From Juglans regia (taxonomy: Eukaryota > Streptophyta > Magnoliopsida > Fagales > Juglandaceae), in assembly GCF_001411555.2 (NCBI RefSeq), contig NC_049903.1, positions 34,344,145 through 34,408,144 of the forward strand: DNA of 64,000 nt, read 5' to 3'. Below the pieces are notes generated by a model. It had not been told where the DNA came from. It saw only the letters and a program-made list of their open reading frames with translations, and made no database searches. How positions within the stretch are numbered: position 1 is the stretch's first letter; the number at the start of each line of letters is the position of its first letter. The position numbers and the translations under genes are program-made. Below, one piece after another: positions 57,988 through 64,000 of this stretch.

Positions 57988-60900
57988 ATGGCGGGAATGG
58001 CAACCTTCAATCTCCCTTCGGCATCTTCCATCTTCTTCCGTGCATCACCATCATCATCATCAACTGCTACGCTTTCGCGCTCATTCAAGCCGTCAATTCT
58101 CCCAATGCGTGGTCTTTCTGGAAAGCCCTTTCGTCCCAGATTTCCAAGTAACACCTTATCGATTCTCGTTCTTATATTAGTCCTTTCATTTTGTGTTCCA
58201 CGTTTATTATAACAGTTTTGGGCATTGTGGGTGTTTTTGTGTATTTCTCTTTGCAGAGATTTATGCATTTTCCAGTAACGATATCAAAGTGGGTAGCAAC
58301 ATTGAAGTAGACGGCGCTCCTTGGAAAGTTCTCGGTTTGAATATAATCTTTTCTTTCTTCAGTTTTTACTTCTATTTCTCATTTGTTTTTGGTTTTCTAT
58401 ATTTGTTTGGTTGTTTCGAGACAAAGAATGTTAATTATATCTGACTATATTGTGTGGATATAATGTCTAAAGCGTGAAAGATATTCCACAACTATTATTT
58501 CCTTCCATTGGTTTTCAATCTCGAAGTAATAATACATTGGGCGTGTATTATGTATTCATAAACGAACTTATCTTCTGGGAGTATACATGTGTATCTTCAA
58601 TTTTCTTTTGTGCCTAATGCTAGTTCAGCTGCCAATGCATGCCACGGAATCGGATTTTAAAATGTAAAATGGTCAGTTTTGGTAATGCTCAAAGTATGTT
58701 TACTTCAATATTGGCCATTATGTCCTTGGCGTCTAATTCTAACCATTTTTTTCTAGGCGGAATGTTTTTATAATTCAGGGAGACTATCTGTGTACACTAC
58801 TGTTTTGAATCTTATACATATACTGCCCGTTGGCCTTCTTCAGAGTTTCTCCATGTAAAACCTGGAAAAGGAGCAGCATTTGTGAGGACCAAGATGCGTA
58901 ATTATTTATCAGGAAACACAGTTGAGAAAACTTTTCGGTCAGGAGTTACGGTAAAGCCTTTCATACTACAGGCAGATTTATCGTCAAGTTCCGTGTCCTT
59001 ATATTTTTAAGGTTCAATATAGTTTGCAAGGGCTAACATTTAAATAGGTTGCATGTCATTAGGACCCACAATTGTTTCTTTCCTAAGAGCGTTTATGCTC
59101 ATCAGCAAACTGAAAATTGTCATTTTCCATTGGGATTCTTTTGTATTTTCCCTTTGCATCTTAGCTTTCTGATTCTCTTGCATAAGATAGACTATGGAAA
59201 GGATCTGGCATTTTGACCTATGGTATTATGCACCAAAGGTTAGAGCTGCTCTTCAGCTTTTTTTTCAGATATGAATTCGTGCACGTGTTTTAGAGAAACT
59301 TTGTAAAAGTGCTTCATTCTAATTTTATAAAACATAGAAATTAGGGGTTGGTTCAGAAGATTGTTTGGTAAGTTTTAAGTTGATTTAATAAGTTCTGTTT
59401 ATCCTTCAGTTCTATACTCTCAGCTTACAGCTGGTGTGTGGTTACATACTGTGAAATTCACTAGTATAAAAGGGTTAGAACATTCACATACAAAGATGTG
59501 ACACAAGTTATGTATGACATGGCTATTTGGGGGTCCTTATTTTTGTTGTTGGCACTGTCTGCATGTTTCTAAACAATCACATCCCAAAGACTACTTTGAA
59601 ATGTCAATAATACAAGAAAACATTTTAAGATTGCCTTTGAATTTGAAAAGATGATCTCCTCTAAGTATTTTGAACCCCCAGTACTTGTGCTTGTGATGAA
59701 GAATGATTAATTCATTGATTTTCAAAGTGATGGGTCGTGGCTTCTTTTTCTGTCTTGTATGTTGCCTTCTAAGTGAGGCCAGAGGTGAGATCATTATCAT
59801 TCATAATATGCAATATGAAATATCTTAAATTAGATCACATTGTATCAAGTATCAAATATAGCACTCTATCTCACTCTGATGCATGGATGGATTTTCTTTT
59901 CCTGTTGTAACGGCTATCAGAACATATAGTTCGGATAATGATGCTCTTATATTTCTATATCAGGCAATGTCTATTCTGCTCTCTCTCTCATGTATAACTG
60001 TTTCCCCAGATTGATGAGGCAGACATATTCAAAGAAACAAAGCAATTCACATACAAAGATGGCTCCCAGTTTGTCTTCATGGACTTGGTATTGCTTAGTA
60101 TGCTTAGCTTCCTGTTAGAAAGAAAGAAAGAAAATAAAATCTTCTTTTAAAATGCATTTCAAGAAGTAAGTCATCTTTTTTTGTGAAGACTAGTTTAACC
60201 ATCTATTTGGACAGTTGGGATCAGTTCCTGTTTCAAGGAAGCTTATGTTTTGTATTAAGTTAACAAGTCCTGCATTGAATGACTTATTTTGTTGTTTTCC
60301 TATCTCAGTTTCTCAGTCTTTTATTTTCACAGAATACATATGAAGAAATTCGTCTTAATGCATCAGATGTCGGGGATAAGATGAAGTATCTGAAAGAGGG
60401 AATGGACTGCATTATGCTATTTTGGAATGGAAAAGTATTTTTCCTAATCTGTTAACCTTTCCAACATCTTTTCATCTCTTTGTTCCTGAGTCTTTCACTT
60501 GTAAAAGAGCAGGACATTTTTCCCATAGCAGCGCCTAAGAGGCTGCTCTGTAAACATTAGAAAGGGGCAAAGTTTGCATAGATGAGTCTGTTCTTGGAGG
60601 AGCAGTCCATTATGAATTACATTATTTAAGCACCATCTGATGAAACTGAGCAGTGCTCATTTTTAGTGCGCTGAGGTTTGCTAGTTAGATGCATATGCTA
60701 TCTTATGTGCCAATGTCACCACTCGATGTTTATTGTTACTGTCAGTGTTATTATTTTCAGCTAGAAATCTACCGGTTTGGTCTTGCAGGTTATTGATTTT
60801 GAAGTGCCCATCACAGTTCAGTTGACTGTGGTTGATGTAGATCCTGGACTTAAAGGTGACACAGCTCAAGGTAATGTCATTTGCGTTCTTTTGCAATTTC

Positions 60901-62267
60901 AAAGACAAAATTCATAATGTAGTAGATGTATATTCCACTTTGTTACAAAAAATAAAAATAAAAAATTCAATTCAGTTTGTCAAGACAAAATACAGTGCAG
61001 GCAGGTTCATCATTTTATTGTGTTAAAATTGCCTACCCTTTCCGATTGTGATTTCTATGTCATGTATGGTTGTGCGTAAGGGCATATCAGTTGGACTAGA
61101 TTCTTCTTTTTGATCAATCGCAACCTCTTCCCAAACTTTACAAGTTTTTACAAAGCAAAGGAGTTTTTGATGTAGATGATATCTGTACAGATGGGTCTTA
61201 ATATAATTTTTTTAACAGGTAGATGGGTTTTAATATAATTGATGAGAATAATGTGAGGAAAAGAATCTACCTATAAAAAAAAAAAAAATTGTGAGGAAAA
61301 GAATCTGCAGGGAAGTTCTTTCCCATAATCTGGTTATTTAGTTTAAGAGCTGGACTCTGATATCCATTTCCACAAACCCCCTTTGTGAGGATTGAGTAGG
61401 TGAATTGATCAGGGCATTTATTCTTCACAAGCATGTCAGACAATACCAGAGAAGCCCCCTCCTTATCATTTTGATTCGGATCTGCCTTCTCCTTTTTCCT
61501 GATGAACAACTCATCATCAACATAAATAGTGAGTCAGTTTTGAGGCTTCTTTCTCAGGGCGTTTTTTGTTTTTTTGCCTTTAACCTCGACTTTGATGGTC
61601 ATTACTTAAAAAATCGAGGTCTTTGTACTTACAAGTTGGGGAAGAGTGATAACAAAATAATCCCCATGACTAAATATAAACCATGCTGAATGTGCATCTA
61701 AATGGCTTCTGTAGGTTTCAATAATGTTACGCCGAATGAATGCTTTTTGTTGATGAGACATTTGGAATCTCCTTCATACTTCATTACAATTTTGGTAAAG
61801 AAATACAAAAAGTGGTTGAAAATTATACTGTTTTCGGTTTGCCCTTTGTGTTTTCAACTTTAATATTTTTAAGGTAATATCAGGACACCAATTGTGATGT
61901 GGTTCACCTATGCTCCCATGTTTTCTTTGGGAGAATTACACTTTTCATCTCAAACCACCACTATTTTATAACATGCATCATAAACTGTAAAAAAACAGGT
62001 CAATCGTCAGTTGGTAATTAAGGGTACAACTTGAAAAAATGGTGGTAGTTTGTTTTGCACTCATGTTGACTCTCTTTTCTCTTTTCCTTTCTATTTTTCA
62101 TTTATTTTCTCTGGCTAACCGTTTGAGAAATGAAATCTTGTTTGGCAGGTGGATCTAAGCCAGCTACTCTTGACACTGGTGCTGTTGTCAATGTTCCGTT
62201 GTTTGTAAATATAGGTGATGAAATACTGGTGGATACAAGAACGGGGCAGTACATGAGCCGTGCATAA
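57988..62267 (+). CDS. elongation factor P, plastid-targeted
   Basis: Seven exons: 57988-58147, 58257-58334, 58844-58950, 60010-60087, 60333-60434, 60789-60870 and 62149-62267 (TAA), total 726 nt, 241 aa, all GT/AG with matching phases. Residues 1 to about 55 are S/P/R-rich with few acids, a chloroplast transit peptide. The mature part has the EF-P order: KOW-like N domain ([20 protein letters not shown], then [17 protein letters not shown]), an OB domain ([24 protein letters not shown]) and a C-terminal OB domain ([20 protein letters not shown], then [12 protein letters not shown]). Lys88 in PGKG is the position modified in bacterial EF-P. In the family the factor enters stalled ribosomes and promotes peptide bonds at polyproline. 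A bacterial-type factor with a leader fits plastid translation. Start chosen at the first ATG, in the context ACCATGGCG. Confidence 0.95.
61189..61305 (+). repeat. two tiny insertions flanked by target-like duplications in EF-P intron 6
   Basis: AGATGGGTCTTAATATAATT (61189-61208) recurs at 61221-61240 with one mismatch, around a 12-nt insert (61209-61220) that reads ACCTGTTAAAAA on the minus strand. Then TGTGAGGAAAAGAATCT (61252-61268) recurs exactly at 61289-61305 around a 20-nt insert (61269-61288) ACCTATAA followed by an A-run. Both inserts are an ACCT(G/A)T head plus poly(A). Confidence 0.85.
61290..61560 (-). pseudogene. pentatricopeptide-repeat-like fragment in EF-P intron 6
   Basis: On the minus strand the frame reads [20 protein letters not shown] then [17 protein letters not shown], the PPR repeat pattern ([19 protein letters not shown]) of P-type PPR proteins. 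Only one to two repeats remain, without a start and inside an intron of another gene, so it is a relic, not a gene. Confidence 0.6.
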
Positions 62268-63690
62268 TCTCTACTTCTCAGAAGGTTTCCTGTCATCAGG
62301 CATATATATTTAGCTTCTTCTTTTCTTTTCTTTTCTTTTTGTTTTATTTCTTACTATTCTGCGAGAGTTTTATACCTTCATTTGCGGCACTTAGCATGGT
62401 GAATGGCTATGAATGTGAAATTGAAATATCTTTTTGTCTTAGAAGAGGGATATTATTAGTAATTCAAATGGACTAGTATCTCTATATAGTAAAGTTTCAG
62501 GTAACATTTTGATTGGCCTTCTCGCTGGTGCATGGTATTTATATAACCTAACATTTTTGCAATCCTTCAATGGCTGGAAGTTGAGTAGATGCAGAGTATA
62601 TTCTAGCAGGTCTTTTTTTTCATGATCTTCTGCATAAGTTCATAACCCTCTCAGGAGGTTATTCATCATCCTCTCATGCACTTCGAAATCATCTCCCACC
62701 ATCTCCTTATAAGTTTTAGAGAGGAACTGAACTCAAATTCAAATTTACAGATATCATCTACTCAAACCTCGGTAACATTTTGATTTTATTTGTATTATCA
62801 TATCATTTTATATTAAATCGTGTATTTGTATCATGAAGCTCTATGAGAAGAGGAGTTACACAGTTGTACAAAATTTAAAATTTTATCAATTGAGAATTTA
62901 ATATACGGTTTGATATCTCTTTAACCAAACCTTTGGAATATCGTATCTCACATGGTATTAGAGAATTCCTCGTGCTCTTACTTTGTTGATCCTATGGCCT
63001 CAACTGAATTCAAATTTGTTCCCAGGCTGTTACTCTCATTCCATTGAATCATTCAGTACTTCCGCAATTTTCCTAATGAGTGAAAAGGGTAGGAGGGGCC
63101 AACTAGAGGTGGCCTCCCTATCTAGGCGTGACTATAGTAACACCTTACCAGTTGAGAACCGAACAAGTGTGGCCTATACAGTAGTCGGCTGGGAGTTGCA
63201 GGTATTTCTTGTAGTTGGGTTTAAGCATAACTTAGACTCTAATCCTACTAAGGTGTTGGATTTGTGGAGCCTAGTTTGTCGGTGTGTTGGCTTGATTTGA
63301 TGACTTGAATCGAAAAATATGCATTAAAATTTTTTGACAAATTTTCAAGGAGGTTTCCCTAGGAAAATTTTTTGGCACTGTTTGCTACTCAAGAAGCACT
63401 TAGCGGAAAGTTTACTCGATGTTTGCGCGACAGGTGGCTCCAACAAAGGTCAGACAGAGAGTTCATTCTATAGATAGCTTGAGCGAAGGTCAAACAGAAA
63501 GTTCACTCAATAGGTAGTGCAAGTGAATTTCGAATAGAGAGTTCGCCCGAGATAGTGTCAAGCGAATGAATTAGTGCACGTACAACCAAATTCTCACTTT
63601 TCATTTCTTTCCATAAATATCGTTACATAAGCATTTGCATGTGTATATCCAATATTATGTTATAAACTTTAACAGAATTTATTTATAATT
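62268..63690. other. EF-P 3' flank and AT-rich intergenic DNA
   Basis: The 3'UTR probably extends through the T/C-rich stretch (62310-62360). I see no further gene. Repeats at 63408-63570 are listed separately. Confidence 0.5.
63408..63570 (+). repeat. four degenerate tandem units of about 40 bp
   Basis: Units contain GTTCA(T/C)TC, a GATAG or GGTAG box, then AGCGAAGGTC or AGTGAATTTC and CAGA(G/A)A. Starts lie near 63410, 63460, 63499 and 63540. Divergence between units is high. Confidence 0.7.
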
Positions 63691-63778
63691 TACTTATCCA
63701 AAACAAAAATAAGAAAAACTTGTAAAATAAGTATTAATGTGAACCAGAATATAGCCGCTCAGATATATAGGCATAGCT

Positions 63779-64000
63779 TTAGGCCCGGAGTGATCTGCTG
63801 AAAGCTTTCCATGACCTGGGACTTCTTGGATCTGGTACTTGGACTTCCCTCCTTCCACCGCGACTCTTTCTACCAAGAATAGGCTTGAGAAACTTCTTCA
63901 GGACCTTGTGGAAAGCCGACCCACGACGCCCTCGTTGCGCCTGCCTCACCGGAGGTCGTGGAGTAGCCGGGCCCTGACCAACCAGTGGTGCATGGAACCG
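63779..64000 (-). CDS. 3' end of a basic protein gene, cut by the window edge
   Basis: On the minus strand a frame is open from the window edge (64000) to TAA at 63781-63779, 74 codons. It is rich in R, K, P and G and contains FHKVLKKFLKPILGRKSRGG and RSPRSWKAFSRSL. This stretch has more G+C than the surrounding DNA, which argues for coding. I do not recognise the family. The start and any introns lie outside the window. Confidence 0.45.
   Translation of the reverse strand, partial: RFHAPLVGQGPATPRPPVRQAQRGRRGSAFHKVLKKFLKPILGRKSRGGRREVQVPDPRSPRSWKAFSRSLRA

Noticed and set aside
1..64000. CRISPR arrays, rRNA, canonical tRNA genes, bacterial operons
   Set aside because: No regularly spaced short repeats, no rRNA-like blocks, and the only tRNA-like boxes belong to the SINE.

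Overview
This is a plant nuclear genomic window, probably from a woody eudicot. The evidence is spliced genes with GT/AG introns, an AT-rich background, and a dense load of plant-type retrotransposons, MITEs and an endogenous pararetrovirus. I see no bacterial operon, CRISPR array, rRNA or canonical tRNA gene.

Three host genes are well supported. (1) A four-exon receptor-like cytoplasmic kinase, 4869-7907 (+), whose catalytic motifs are lost, so it is a predicted pseudokinase anchored to the membrane by an N-terminal MGC. (2) A twelve-exon B3/CW-domain transcriptional repressor, 21315-9559 (-), best matching VAL2/HSL1 (911 aa). It lies tail to tail with the kinase gene. (3) A seven-exon plastid elongation factor P, 57988-62267 (+, 241 aa). 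Two weaker models are a two-exon gene for a membrane-like protein (410-1168, +) and the 3' end of a basic-protein gene running off the right edge (64000-63779, -).

Most of the rest is layered mobile DNA whose order can be read from target-site duplications (TSDs). Intron 1 of the VAL2-like gene is almost entirely a solo-LTR-like element (16183-21028), itself hit by a LINE (16944-18678) and a tRNA-derived SINE (19982-20207). A caulimovirid-type endogenous viral element occupies about 23.2-29.07 kb, broken by stop codons and by a MITE, and bracketed by two related repeats. A decayed hAT transposon (29766-35433) carries a 3.3-kb solo LTR (30078-33385). A near full-length LINE (37706-52951, 14-bp TSD) has been split by a young 7.0-kb Copia element (39215-46218) and by a 2.27-kb solo LTR (49387-51651).

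The intervals 1.2-3.5, 8.0-9.4, 35.4-37.7, 53-57.5 and 62.3-63.7 kb are AT-rich intergenic DNA with several MITE families and no gene I can support. All exon boundaries were placed by hand from splice consensus, reading phase and protein-family similarity recalled from memory. No search or transcript data were available.
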